In this document: positions 1-15,300 of the stretch, in pieces
How the letters are laid out: each line of letters starts with the position of its first letter
Numbering within the stretch: the stretch's first letter is position 1
Assembly: GCA_963924555.1 (NCBI GenBank)
Contig: OZ004593.1
Span: 3,964,480-4,028,479 of the forward strand
Source: Crambe crambe
Taxonomy: Eukaryota > Porifera > Demospongiae > Poecilosclerida > Crambeidae
Direction: 5' to 3'
Length of the DNA stretch: 64,000 nt
Notes under the pieces: model-generated
What the model was told of the DNA's origin: nothing
The model's database searches: none
Seen by the model: only the letters and a program-made list of their open reading frames with translations
Position numbers and translations under genes: made by a program

Positions 1-17
1 AAAAAGGATAGAAATAA

Positions 18-260
18 ATGAGCACAAAAAATTTCTTCTAAAAAAGTAGGGATAGCCTAAAATCTAGCTGGGCTGTAGCTATAATGTACTTCAGCCTTGT
101 ATGAAGCAATCCCTGCATTTACATAGCTAGCTATAGGCAGTGGATGCAAATGTAGGGATTGTTTTCATACAAGGCTGAAGTACATTATAGCTACAGCCCA
201 GCTAGATTTTAGGCTATCCCTACTTAGCCTTTTTATTTAGAAGAAATTTTTTGCGCTCAC
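18..260. mobile_element. Fold-back MITE, about 240 bp
   Basis: The two halves are near-perfect reverse complements. The left arm runs from about 18 to 118 and the right arm from about 147 to 260, with a short spacer. The arms begin with TGAGC(A/G)CAAAAAATTTC and carry GTAGGGATAGCC/GGCTATCCCTAC further in. There is no ORF. The TTTTTATTTAGAA block near the right end and the GTAGGGAT motif recur in the hairpin elements at 14109-14432 and 17080-17375, so this looks like one non-autonomous family. No clear target duplication was found. Confidence 0.8.
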
Positions 261-1006
261 TTGTTATAATTACATGTGTATGTATTATGCATTATATTCT
301 AGGGTTAAAGCTTGATCACTCTTGTGAACCAACCTGAAGTTTCTACAATTTGTCCATTATTATACTGGGTGCACAAGTTATTGTATTAGCCATAGGAAGC
401 AGCCAAAATTTAACACGATGAGATAGCCTTTGCTGGACTACAGCTATATATTCATGCCTGTCATAGTGAGCAAAGAAAGTAGCCCTAGTAACTTTGGGAG
501 GTAGTCATGGACAAGACTTGCATAAAGGCTTGCATGCAAAAGGATAACAGATATAAGTACGTAGTTGTAGTGTTACAATGCATGTAGCAAGTAATCTTTA
601 TGTGTTAGCATGCAGTGCTACCTTTGATTCTGATTTCTAGCCAGAGTGGCCTGTATTAAGTGTTAGCCTCATTCCCAATCCATGAGTGATGTATCTAGTT
701 AGTAATCTTGATGTATGTCACAGCTGCTTGCTCATAGTACCAAGAACAACCTAATTAGCTTGTGATCCATTGCATATTATGTATGACAACAGCACATTCA
801 GGTCATTAACATGCAAAATCAAAGACTAGAGATTTTCGTAATGGTTATGCTAAAAAAGTACAAAGGCAGTATTATACGTTACATACATGTATAATGAGCA
901 ACCACATTGCAAGTAGGAGCTACTTTGATGTAATATCCCACGCACTTATATTGCTTGGATGGTACAATATTTCTTGCTTTCCATATACCTCAAAAGTGAC
1001 TAATAG

Positions 1007-3686
<2,680 letters not shown>

Positions 3687-5152
3687 TCAGGGATCATGGA
3701 TATAAAGGTGTGCATAGTTTGACCTCCAATTTCACGGGACCTATAGCTAGGACCCCAGTTGTATTATATATTATATATTTGAGATGGCTCCTGCTGAGAG
3801 AAGCCAGCCACCATCAATACTGAGAACTTGGTATACCTAGGAGTGGAAACTAATAGATGTTTTTTATTATGTAGGTTGTATGATAATTTGTGCTGTTCCT
3901 GCAGTTTCAGTAACAATGTATATACTATGTTCTTTTTTTAATTTTTTTATTTTACTGAGAATAAGTTAATTAACCAGATTACATAAAATATTACATGTCA
4001 AGCACACAGATCTTGACCTTCTCGAGGCTGCCATTTCTCCTTGAAATGAAGTTTAGTACAAGTCTGGTAAACAACTGCTATAGGATCTTGGGGTTGATAG
4101 TAACAACTTGACTGGCACGTGCATGGAAACTTTTTGATAAAGGACCTTTTGCTTGGATCCAGTTAGCTCCCCAGCTGGTAATAAATCATTGCTACAAGAG
4201 CTATGTATGCGTGTGACCAGGAGTTATTGATGCTCTCAACTAAATTCACAACTCATTAATATTGTGGTTTGAAAAAATTCATCATAAACTAACAACTTTT
4301 CATGTTTTGCATGGTAAGGTCCCTTTGGTATTTAGCATTATTTTATACAACAATTACTACAGTACTCTGGGTACATCCAGAATTTCCATAGTAGTCATTG
4401 TTGGAGTTTGGGACCTCATTATCTTTGCTAATTTTCTCAGTAAAAGTACAAACTCCATATATCACCCTGACCCTGGAATAATAATTGCTCTCTATGTTAT
4501 AGTTAAATAACAGCTTAGTTAGAGAAAGTCTTTGTTAGTTGGCAACTTGCTACTCTCTTTTTCTATGACAGTGGTGTATGAAAGTCATTGCATGACCGTT
4601 GCTATAGACAGAAGATCAGAAACTATAGGTGGTGCCTTTGATGTATGGCTTCACTATAGTTATGATGGATAGTTGACAGGTGGCCAATAGAGAGATGTGT
4701 CACCATGTATAAAAGTTTAAGCTCCTTGAGTCCCTCCTCTCAATACAGACACTACAGCTTCTTTATGTACTCATCCGCTTGGCCTGTGTCTGTAGCTAGA
4801 GAACATACATCAGAGCTAGATTTGCTTACCTACCGGTAACTACATTAATTTTACTAACGAAGATCTGGCTTCACTAACCATGACTAATTCAGTACATCCA
4901 GTATAATTATGCAGAGCATGCAGCTAGCTAGCTAGCTAGAGACATAATTATTGCCGACCCTTTACCTGCAGACATACCCGGCCGACCGACCGTCGGTAAA
5001 TCGTTGCTATGTGGGCAGGACAATCGCGCGACGTTGCATCATACATTCTATATAATGCCTACTCTTATCATGTGAGTGTGCATCCGTTTTCCTGTGTGTG
5101 GCCTGGAGAGAGGTATTGGTACCGAGCTAGCTGAAAATCAACTTTCGGGCAG
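3687..5152. other. Intergenic region between NAMPT and cytochrome c
   Basis: No gene was recognised in these 1.5 kb. The stretch close to cytochrome c holds a run of the 4-bp unit GCTA (about 4921-4940) and a GC-richer patch with ACCGACCGTCGGT near 4985, which probably belong to the promoter side of the next gene. The open frame at 4262-4510 has no recognisable motif. Confidence 0.5.
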
Positions 5153-6701
5153 ATGGGTGATATATCAAAAGGTGATTCCAAGAATGGGGCTAAAATTTTC
5201 AAACAGCGGTGTGCTCAGTGTCATACTACTGAAAAGGTAAGATGCGTAGAACGACTTGAAATTCAGAGGAGTAGTTAGTTTTCCCATTAATTCTTGGGTT
5301 GGAGGAGAAATTTCACAAGCTGTTAAAAAATAACTTGTAAGAGATCCCATTCTAAAGACCTAATTAGAGGTTTCACAGCAATAAAAGTTATGGTGAAGGA
5401 GGATTGAAGAAAAACTGGCAACCCAAGCGACCCCGCAACCCACCAGTTGAGTTTGAACCTGCAGCATCTGACTTTAGCCGTCATAGCCACAGGACCCAAC
5501 CGAATGAGCCACCAGGCACCCAGGAACCAGCTCTCTCCAATCCACCTTATATACTGCATTGATGGTACTGCAATACTGCAGTCTCACACCAGTGCAAGCC
5601 ACTTAACATGCCTAGATGAGAGATAACCATCGTTTGTGGATTTTTGTAATAAAAGTTATGTAGAAACTCCTGTTATCAGATATGTAGACTGAGTCTGTAT
5701 CAATGCTAATGACACCTGGTTTGGCCACACATTCTAAAGTAAAATGACTATTCAATGGCCACACATTCTAAAGTAAAATGACTATTCAATGGCCACAAGC
5801 TCACTTTTTTCTCCCTTTTGTTCCCCACTTGGTATACAATCTTCCCCAAAGGGTCACTGTAGATCTTCTAAATACTGTCACTGAGCCTACAATTATCATG
5901 CAGGGAGGTAAGCATAAAACTGGTCCCAACTTGAATGGTCTCTTTGGGCGCAAGACTGGTCAACAGCCAGGGTTCTCCTATACAGATGCAAATAAAAATA
6001 AAGGAATTACTTGGGGTGAGGATACATTATGGATCTATTTGGAAGCACCAAAAAAGTACATTCCTGGTACCAAAATGGTATTTGCTGGCTTAAAGAAAAC
6101 CAAAGAAAGAGCAGGTATAGTTTATTAATTTTTAAACCATCTACCTAATATCAGTATGATACTGTATAGCAGTTATTTTCAAGGAGTAAAACAATTGTGC
6201 TTTGGCATTGTTCATAGTTAAATTTTTGTGGATGGTTGGTCTGTGCAGCATACTCAGCTATAACCATCTAAGCATAAAATGAGTTATAAGAGTGACAGGT
6301 GACTGTGCTAGAAGTAGAAGCGACTATGACTACCTCATTCGAGGTAGAAGCCAGTATGGGGATCATACTAAGTTAACCTTCTGATGTGCCCATATTAGAC
6401 TTCCTTCGTTTTTCGATTATTGTTATCTACCATAAATGGGGAAATTCCTTTGAGATATCAAATAAAAGTCAAGACTAAGCATCAAGGGAGATATCAAACA
6501 TGAAAACTTCTCAGCAGCCATTGTATGCATCTCCAAACGACTTGTTCAAAAATTCAAATGTAAATCTAAGCATTCTTAGAGAGCTTGAGAAGAATAAAAA
6601 TTAATATTGTACTCCAAGTTTCAAGTGAGTATCTAATTCCATTGTTATTTTTTTCTACTTTAGATCTCATCGCTTACCTTAAAGAAGCGACTAACTCTTG
6701 A
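5153..6701 (+). CDS. CYCS: Cytochrome c
   Basis: This is the soluble electron carrier between complexes III and IV in the mitochondrial intermembrane space, and also an apoptosis trigger in animals. Three exons (5153-5236, 5904-6114, 6664-6701) join in frame to 110 residues, close to the usual 104-105. The haem-binding CAQCH is at residues 20-24 and the axial Met at 86 in [27 protein letters not shown] and [12 protein letters not shown] are also diagnostic. The ATG at 5153 gives the standard MGD start. The N-terminus is a few residues longer than in vertebrates ([13 protein letters not shown]). Intron 1 carries a SINE (5391-5556). The gene is convergent with POLRMT. Confidence 0.97.
5391..5556 (-). 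mobile_element. tRNA-derived SINE in cytochrome c intron 1
   Basis: This 166-bp segment is about 95% identical to 8485-8650. Read on the minus strand it has the layout of an RNA polymerase III promoter: an A-box-like TGGCTCATTCGGTTGGG (rc of about 5493-5511), then a B-box-like AGGTTCAAACTC (rc of 5449-5460) some 30 bp downstream. That places its tRNA-like head at the right end. Flanking target duplications are not clear for this copy. Confidence 0.8.
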
Positions 6702-7701
6702 ACAGACTTAGTCACAATCTAGGTATCATTAAATTTTTATTTATTTCCATAGCTGCTTTCATTAACACACGTCATTATTTTGTCTTATCTGATGTCATTT
6801 CAAAAAAAGTAGAATTCGTATGTCAACAATAACTTTTCGCTTCCATTAAATGTCATCATATAGATGAAGGTGGATTTAAACCTAATTATGTACAGGCAAT
6901 TCTGTGAAACCATTATGGAGCCGGAGCAGTTTAATGTACCATAATTAGAAAGCTCATATCATTAAATGTATACTTGAGCATTTGTTCCACAGCTTGTGCA
7001 GCTTTTTTACAGTTACTTGGCTGAGTTACTGGCAGTACTGACACCATTTATTGTGTTGTGTGTGGGACCCTTACTAGAAAACTTGCATCAACCTATTAGA
7101 GAAGGTTCAGTATAATGGCTGCAAGGATCATCTCCAAAGACTGGTTTATTTCTCCTGGTGTGCTCAAGTCCAGTCTGGACTGGCCTTTGCTCCAAAAGTG
7201 AGTGATCCACCTATCTCAGGCTATGTGTTATCGAGAGGATCCTTGATGGGTCTTTTCTCATCCCAGCATATACTTTCACTTCAAGACTGCTTCCCTATAA
7301 TATTTTGCCAGAACAGCTTCTTGCCAGACCTTTAATGTGGCTAAGTCACAGAATACTATCCCTGATGAAGTTGGCCTTAAGCTCCATATATTATACCTCC
7401 ATTTACTAGCTTTGTAGCTAATATGAAGGCCACCAGAACAGAAATACACAAACTCTACACAGCATACAGTACGATGCAATATAGTAAGACACAGCATGAA
7501 GGAGTTAACATGGAGTTAGTGGCAGGTGGCTTAGCCAGATACTATTCAGCATTGATTAATTAACAACAACAAAAACCCTAAACATTAATGGGGAAGAGGA
7601 GAGTATAATTATAATTTCTCTATTTTTATGTTGACAATATTAATAGTGGTTGCCCATGAAAGTGTATGGCTTCTCACTGGTTCATTCCAAGTTAGTGCAG
7701 T
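6702..7701. other. Intergenic, no gene seen
   Basis: This is AT-rich sequence between the cytochrome c stop and the TIR element at 7709. It presumably contains the cytochrome c 3' UTR and polyadenylation site. Short open frames here (for example 7276-7497, minus) carry no recognisable motif. Confidence 0.5.
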
Positions 7702-7708
7702 GCTATAG

Positions 7709-8986
7709 CATAGATATGAGGTTTTATGGGATTGGAAACGCCCAATGAACTGCACAACCGTGGCGCATTGACAGATGCGCACGCGCATGCAGCATTAATT
7801 ATATTAATGGTTATCAATATTCACTCCTTTCAAGGCAGTTAAAGTGATGTTCTGCCCGTACAGCTCACAGAATAGTACAAGTAAGCTAAGGGGAAGGTAT
7901 TGAAGAAGTGAAGAGTTAGAGAGTTGAAGTTGGAGAGTCTGAGGAAGGAAGTTATTAATTATTCATAACTTTTTCCCTTGTAATTATAACTATGAGTACC
8001 TCTCATTGCTCATTATACATTAATTTTATGTGATTGATTTGAAAGAAAGGCCAGAATGACTTTTGGTATTAAAATTAGACATAGATTCATTATTATTATA
8101 GCTAGATAATTTTGCCCCGAAGTTATCCACCAGTTTCTGCATCATCAGCATTATTGCAATACTTCCAGCTTTTGGCTGTTGGATTTTGACACCATCCACC
8201 TCAAGAATTCAGCTCAGTCAGCTGTCCTGTGGACCCTATGGATATTAGGGGGGAAATATAGTAGCTTGCCATATCCATAAGATGACTATTGTATAGAAAA
8301 CAAATGCACCAATTCCATTTACTGTTCTATCCTTTCCCTGAAATAACTAATACAGTTTCAATATTGTTAATCTTTTTCTTGGGAGAGGGATTACAGTTTT
8401 AACACCACTTGCAAATGCTAGAGACAATATATGTCAGCTAATACATTATTATTCCATGTATAAAGGTGTTATCATGTAATGAGATGGTGAAGGAGGATTG
8501 AAGAAAAACTGGCAACCCAAGTGACCACGCAACCCACCAGCTGAGTTTGAACCCGCAGCATCTGACTTTAGCCGTCATAGACACAGGACCCAACCGAATG
8601 AGCCACCAGGCACCCAGGAACCAGCTCTCTCCAATCCACCTTATATACTGCTATTCCATGTAGCTAAAATTTACATGCCTTTTGATCAGAAAATGGGCAA
8701 CAGCAATTGATTCCATCAAGCGTGAGAGGGAATACAGTCCCATTAACCACTAAAGTAGTATTTGTAGGAATAAACTTGAAGTTCTGAGCTAAAATTTATT
8801 TCATACAGTAAATCTATGCCCTAGTGTATTATAGTATCATTGGCATAAGTCTTACCTCACGGATCTTGTCAGAACAGCAACTTTGACGAAAGTGCTATGT
8901 CATTCAGCTGTCAACGCGCCTCGGTTGTTAGTTGCTAACGAGAGCACGTGATCCGTTTCCAATCCCGTAAACCTCTTATATCTATG
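7709..8986. mobile_element. Non-autonomous TIR DNA transposon with 7-bp target duplication (copy 1)
   Basis: The ends are inverted repeats of about 32 bp: CATAGATATGAGGTTTTA... on the left and, reverse-complemented, CATAGATATAAGAGGTTTA... on the right, both continuing into GGGATTGGAAACG. Perfect 7-bp direct repeats GCTATAG lie at 7702-7708 and 8987-8993. There is no transposase ORF. A second copy lies inverted at 34399-36285. Without the SINE (8461-8662 with its target duplication) this copy is about 1.1 kb, matching copy 2 without its own nested insert. It ends only about 100 bp from the POLRMT stop codon. Confidence 0.9.
8461..8651 (-). mobile_element. tRNA-derived SINE inserted in the TIR element
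   Basis: The insertion is flanked by an 11-bp direct repeat, TATTCCATGTA, at 8450-8460 and 8652-8662. The corresponding place in the sister TIR element (about 35530-35545, inverted) has one uninterrupted copy of this site. The body 8485-8650 matches the SINE in cytochrome c intron 1. The A- and B-box-like motifs lie on the minus strand, and the left 24 bp (8461-8484) is the 3' tail. Confidence 0.88.
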
Positions 8987-9092
8987 GCTATAGTGACTAT
9001 GCCTCTAACTTTGCAGATTTAATAATCATAACAACTCATGGTTAAAATCTGAAAACATGATTAGCATAAAAATTAATTAATATGATAGGAAC

Positions 9093-9338
9093 TCAGTTAA
9101 AGAAGTACACTGATTTCAAGACTTCATTTAGGTCCAGGTCACCTGTAGACAGAAATGATCAATACTCTCCTGCAGAGAGAGGTATAGCTGGACATCACCT
9201 AAAATCCTGTTACACATAATCTATAGGATTGATGCTGCCTCAGTGTTATTCTAAAATGGAGATGTCTAACTAATAGAGCCTACTTACTGCTAAGAAGGCA
9301 CAACTGAGAGCAAATACACCCCCCCAATAAATAAATAA

Positions 9339-9373
<35 letters not shown>

Positions 9374-12300
9374 ATTCCCTTTATGGACCACCTCTTTTAA
9401 CTTTTTTAAACAGATACTAGTTCAAAATAGGGCAGACCAATTAAGGAGATGCCCACTGGGAGTTGTTTGCTCTTGTGATTTTCTGACTCAAGTACAGTTG
9501 TCACCACTTTCTAGCACACACATGGTATATAAATCACGCAATAAACATGCTCAACTGTCCAGATGACTAAGATTAAACCACTTTTACTGCTACAGAAATG
9601 CATGTATACACCAATTTTCCCTCACCTCTGGATGGAAAGGAAACATTGAAGTTGCAACTCTTAACCTCTCTTGACTTAGGATCTTTATACCTAATAAAAA
9701 AAAACTGATCACCTACACTGACTAAATGATTATTGACCTGCTTACCTCAATCTTCCATATTTATCTGCCCAAAAATTTTCCAAGTCACACAGAATTGGTT
9801 GATTATGCAAGTTAACAAACTGCTCTCGACATATCTGGAATATATAAGCATTTATTACAGTACTCCACACTAATATGTCAGGGAAAAAGTACTACAACAT
9901 CATCTGATAGGTTGATTGGTTGTTGGACCATGCTAATATGTTACGTTTAGATACTAGGGTCATGATTCAATAAAAGGAAGTCAGTATGCTAGCTAAAGAT
10001 CTAGGTGATGAATAAAACAGAGTTCCCCCTTTTATGTGATACAAACCATGTTAATAAAAGGAACCTACCTCGTTCATCTTATTGATGAAACAAGCATGAG
10101 ACCAGTAACTGTCATGAACTGATACGAATGGAACCCCATCTCTATGAAATAGGACTGAGGTTAGTTTTATATTAAATTTCCTGTTAAGACCACAAGCAGG
10201 GAAAACATAAAAGTGGATCCTGTGCAGCAGAAAATAGATTGCTTGATTGACTGATAATTATGTCATGCTACTGAGCATGTGCACACCAGCTCTAAACAAA
10301 ACCTTTAACGAGATAGAAGGAATATATATATATATTTTATATATATAGAAGAGCACACAAAATTTTGTGGGATTCTGGTTAAAAGATCAAGATCGAGAAT
10401 GACTAGAACTGGGCACTAAGCCTGAAGATTTGCATCAATGGAGGTAGGTTACTGATTCCAAAGATATGGAGTTTGCCATTTTGATTATGAATGAAATCAG
10501 TTTAGCAAAATCTATTCTGTGTTCCACCCTAGCTTGAGAATCATCTCCAGGGTGTAATTATAATGGTAGCTAATAACATTGGATCAATACTAGCTGCTTA
10601 TATAGAGTACATTACCCTTCAAATATTATCATACCTTGCACAGTACAGAGCTGTTAACATCATATGAGTAGAATCAAGGGAATGAACATAATTTGGGGGC
10701 ATTCCCATTTTTTGCTTTCGAACATTAGGAGGACCTGAACTTTCAGAGAAAGATTTATCTTCTAATGATTGCAGTGGAGTTTTAATCTGTAATAAATCAT
10801 GAAATTTTGAATTTTGTTTGAGGCTTTCTAAACTCCCACATGCTTTCCACTTCTTTATACTGTATGTTATACATCACAGAGAAAAGGTGAAACTACTTGT
10901 CCACAAAAATGCCTCCAGTATGTAATCGCTAATGTTAATATTTATAAATAAAAACTCTATGGTGAGTCTAGCTGCAGCATGTGTGTGTGTATATATTTTG
11001 TGTTTAAAATATTACATGTCATAATCTAAGATGGTAAGTAGCTACAAAGTAGTATTATAACACCACCTAGTACATTTATTCCTATAGGAGGGCTGGATAT
11101 TAACTGTAATACCGGCCTCCCCCAGGTGAAACTGCAATACCGGCCTCCCCCAGGCCAAGTGAAATGCATCTCTATGCCATCTATAATGGCCTCTTTTCTA
11201 AAAATTGTCTTTTCTATAGCTAGTTATTCTTTGAGATAATAAAGAGAGCATGATAGTGATGGAGCTCACAGTATGGCAAAATCTAGTTCTGCCCTCAGCT
11301 AGCTTTGCTAGCTCTTTCTCAGAGGCACATTCAAAATGTAGTAACTCAGCTGTAGCTGTGGACTTGGGGCCGGGGAGCTGAGGAGCTTGTTGCTAGCAGC
11401 ATGCGCACGCTCGCCAAGGAGGGCGTCAACCATCGCGCGTCAGTAAGTGGTTGTATATATAATGACTGCAGATGTGGGCAGAGACTCGCCAAAAGAGTCC
11501 ACTCGCACATACGTACATGCCTAGGCGCTAGGCAGTACCTTTCGTATGGGCATGCAAGGATACTCAGAGGTAGAAGTGGATTCTGCCATGATTGTTGCTA
11601 CGGCTAGCTAGGTGTACATGTCTATGGTAACTGCGGTGGATTCTAGCCAATCAGGTGGGATATATAATAGTTATAGTACGGTTGCCTTGGAAATTATGGC
11701 TGTGAACGGCCCGAGTCTGAGGGCGCAGCCCGAGGACAAGGCCGTTCACAGCCATAATTTCCAAGGCACCATACTATAACTATTACAAATACAAGAGAAA
11801 TATGAAATAGAATGCACAAGGGTGGAAGAATCTGTGCTCATGCTGTGCAGAAAGGTAAGGTTGGTGTAGTCAGAAACACTTGTAATAAAGGGGAGAACCA
11901 AGAACACTAAGTAATAGTCTTCAGGGGACATGCCATATAGCACTTTATTTTCAAGGTTTTTCTCAAAAAAAATTGTATGCCCCTGAATAATTTTGCCTAA
12001 GTAGCCACTTGTCATATCATGTGTGCGCATGAGCAATGCGTAAACTGTAGTACAGTGCAGCTGTCAGGTCTCTCTGTTAACCTTTGAAGCAACCTACAAA
12101 TCTTCCACTACCAGATCCTAGTGGTATAATGTCACTGATAGTTCATCCTCTTCTATTGAGGCAGGAGTCTCTACTGTGTTGAAGCAGCGATTATGTAATT
12201 GTAATTATGGTACTTACATGAGTGACAGTGGGTTTATGATATGGCTGAACAACTGGTAATCCCAATGGTGTTACCCACTCTACTGGTCTGCCTGCAAGAC

Positions 12301-15300
12301 TTATTTTACGAGCACTGTCAGCTAACCAGTCCTATAGAGAGAAATGGAGGCCATATTATTAGGAATATTAGGTAGTTTATTGCTAATTAACTAAGTCACA
12401 TTCTATATAATTATGCTTACAGTAGTCTGAACCTACTTGAATGTCTCTGGCATTGTGAAACATTTCATTCAGTACTGCAAATATTTGTCCAGTTACATAG
12501 TTCGAACAGTCCCACAACTGATCATCTTCACAAGTAATTCGTAGCTGTCGCTATTAATAATCATTATATTGATAACTAGGGCAATATGCACCATTAATTA
12601 CCCCACGCACGCATGGGGAGCAAGGAGTTATATGATCACGCATGGCAAGCAATTCTGCAATTTCTTTTAAAGCATACTGCAATACACGTGAAAGGCCACA
12701 CCCATTCATCAGAATTACAGGCATGACGTTAACATAAACGTAGTCTGGCATAGCCAACCCTTTACTATATTTCCCTCTGGGAGGTTAGCTAGCTAGTTCT
12801 GATGTAACCAGACATGTAGTGCAAGCAACCTACGGTCACAGCTCTAGTGTATATGCTATGTATCTAGCTATGATCACAAAATGTTCAATGCACAGGGTTA
12901 GAACTCTAGCTTGATAATGAGATAAAGCAAACCTTCTCAGGCTATGTAATAAATTACAATCAGTACAAACTGATAAGTATGTAAAAGATTGAAGAGCAGC
13001 TAGCAAGCAGCATACCCATTGCAGTACAGCTGGTGGGGGTTGCTATGAGCCCACATGCTAGTCATAAAATATTAATTCAAGGATTAACTTTTAGTACCAG
13101 TAATTCTATTAATAAGCACAATAAACATGTATAAATCATATAAGGGGAAAAGATGGAAAGTTAGGAAGTAGGGTGTTTTAAAAACCTGTATTTTGGGTGC
13201 ATTTATATAATAATCTTTACCTCAACTTGTAAACGTCCTCCAATTCTGGTAACACCATAGACAATTGTCATAACAGTTTGCTTCACAACCTAGTAAAAAA
13301 GGCAGAGTTCTTAATATATATCAGAGAGTACGATAGTTGGTACTCTCTATGTAGGGATGGCACAGATTGCCCCATTGCACCAATACAAAACATTTTTTTC
13401 ATTATGCAGGAATTCTTCTCTTCTACTATCAACAACTCCTGTCTTGAAGACAGAACACCTTCAATGTGCCTGGACTCAAGTATAAAGAGCAGAAGATAAA
13501 GCAGTATCATTTTACAGTGATTTCTAAAATCTCTGTTTTCATCTGGTTGTTTATCTTTCACATCATTATTTCCGAACTGGTTCATTCAAATGCTTATACC
13601 GCACTACTCAAAATTGACTGCGGTATACTCCTTTACCTTTTAACTCGAAATGTTTAAAAATAAGTCGTCATTTTCCAACCTGCTAGCTTTCAACAATTTC
13701 AACCTATGATGTGGCAGACATTTTTATAAAATGTGCCCCACCCCCGTGCAAGTGATTCTTGGCACATCGTGCATATGATTCTTGGACCTTGACCTCACAT
13801 CTGATTGCCAGACACGGCACTGGTCTGGTTATGAAAGCCTTGATGCAACACTAAAGGTCTTAAATTTATGGTCAAGACAATAAACTGTAGATACGAGCTC
13901 CATCAGCATTTATCCTTCCTTTTGGCTCACAATTATGATGAAAGTCAAACCTCCGATGAACTGTATAGCTAAAATACATGTTTGAGATGGACAGGAGGAT
14001 CACAGCATCCAGTTGCAATATAGTTACAAAGTACTGAGACTATAATTATTCTAGATACATGTTTTCGTTACAGCTATCTGCATTACATCAAAAAAGGTGA
14101 TGAACAAGTAAAGGAAATAATATTTATTCTAAAATATTATTATATTATATAACAAGAGTCAAAATGAGGCTATATGGGAGTAACCAAGAAGGACACAAAG
14201 TAAATAAATAAACCTGAGGTGGGGATCCAGAAACATGGAGAATTAAAAAATAAAATGTCCATCTTAGCCTATCATGGGAGTGAAGTAGGAATAGTTAGCT
14301 TGTAGTTTGGTAATATTGGTGATGGGTAAGGGGTTACTTGACTGAAGTTCACTCCCTTGTTGCTGAATTTTTTTGAACCACACACAGTCATCCCTACTCC
14401 TCCTTTTTATTTAGAATAAATACTTTTCCTTTATAGATTATTACATTGATACCACCAGATGAATCTGTTGGCTAGTATTCACACGAGTGATACAGGCACA
14501 AGTGTGAATACCACCCAATTAGACAGAGTGGTATCTATGTAATAATCGAGTATCAACTGAGCATGATTCAGATCAGTGAGTGAATTTGAATTGTTACAGT
14601 TGTAATTGATTTCTGACTAGGTGTATCTAGGATCATGTAAGTGCTATGTGGCTAGCATTACAGCTTCCTCTGTATGCAGCTGCCTGGCTGGCTGAACTGC
14701 CACTTACAACTACAGCAGCTAGCTAAGAAGTTGAGATACATCTACAAGGTATAGTTGCCATATGTTGTCAAATGTTTTACTTGCTTCACTTGCTGTCAAA
14801 TGTTGCACATTCCCCTAGTATAATTGGATACAGGATTTTTCCCTAAGAGTTCAGCAGAATGTTGTAAAGTACATATATTATGGCTATAAAGTAAATCCTT
14901 ATGCAAAGATTGCCTAGGGGGGCATAATATGATATGACCCTAGTAGTGATACTACTATTCTCTACGGGATATACTCAGTAGCTACATAATAATCATCATA
15001 ATTATGTTCTGACAGTATACCTTTCGATTAATCTTGCCTTCTAGTAACTTGGCTATATTGTTCCCACTTTCAGCATCTTTCTTTCTTTTTTCCTCTACCT
15101 AGACACAAAGTGTACAATAAAGATTACAAAGGTGACAGTGGATGCACAGGAATCCTATACAGTATTGCTAATTGACTCTCAGCTCATAATATTGTATGTA
15201 CCATTGTTGCAACACCTGCATAGGTATCTTCCGGTTCTTCAGATGGCAGCAAATTCACCTGATTCAAAGAGAACATATCAGTGGCATATTCTGCAGGGTC

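Noticed and set aside
13278-13585. Overlapping ORFs on both strands in a POLRMT intron
   Set aside because: They lie in the 1-kb repeat and are not preserved in its second copy.
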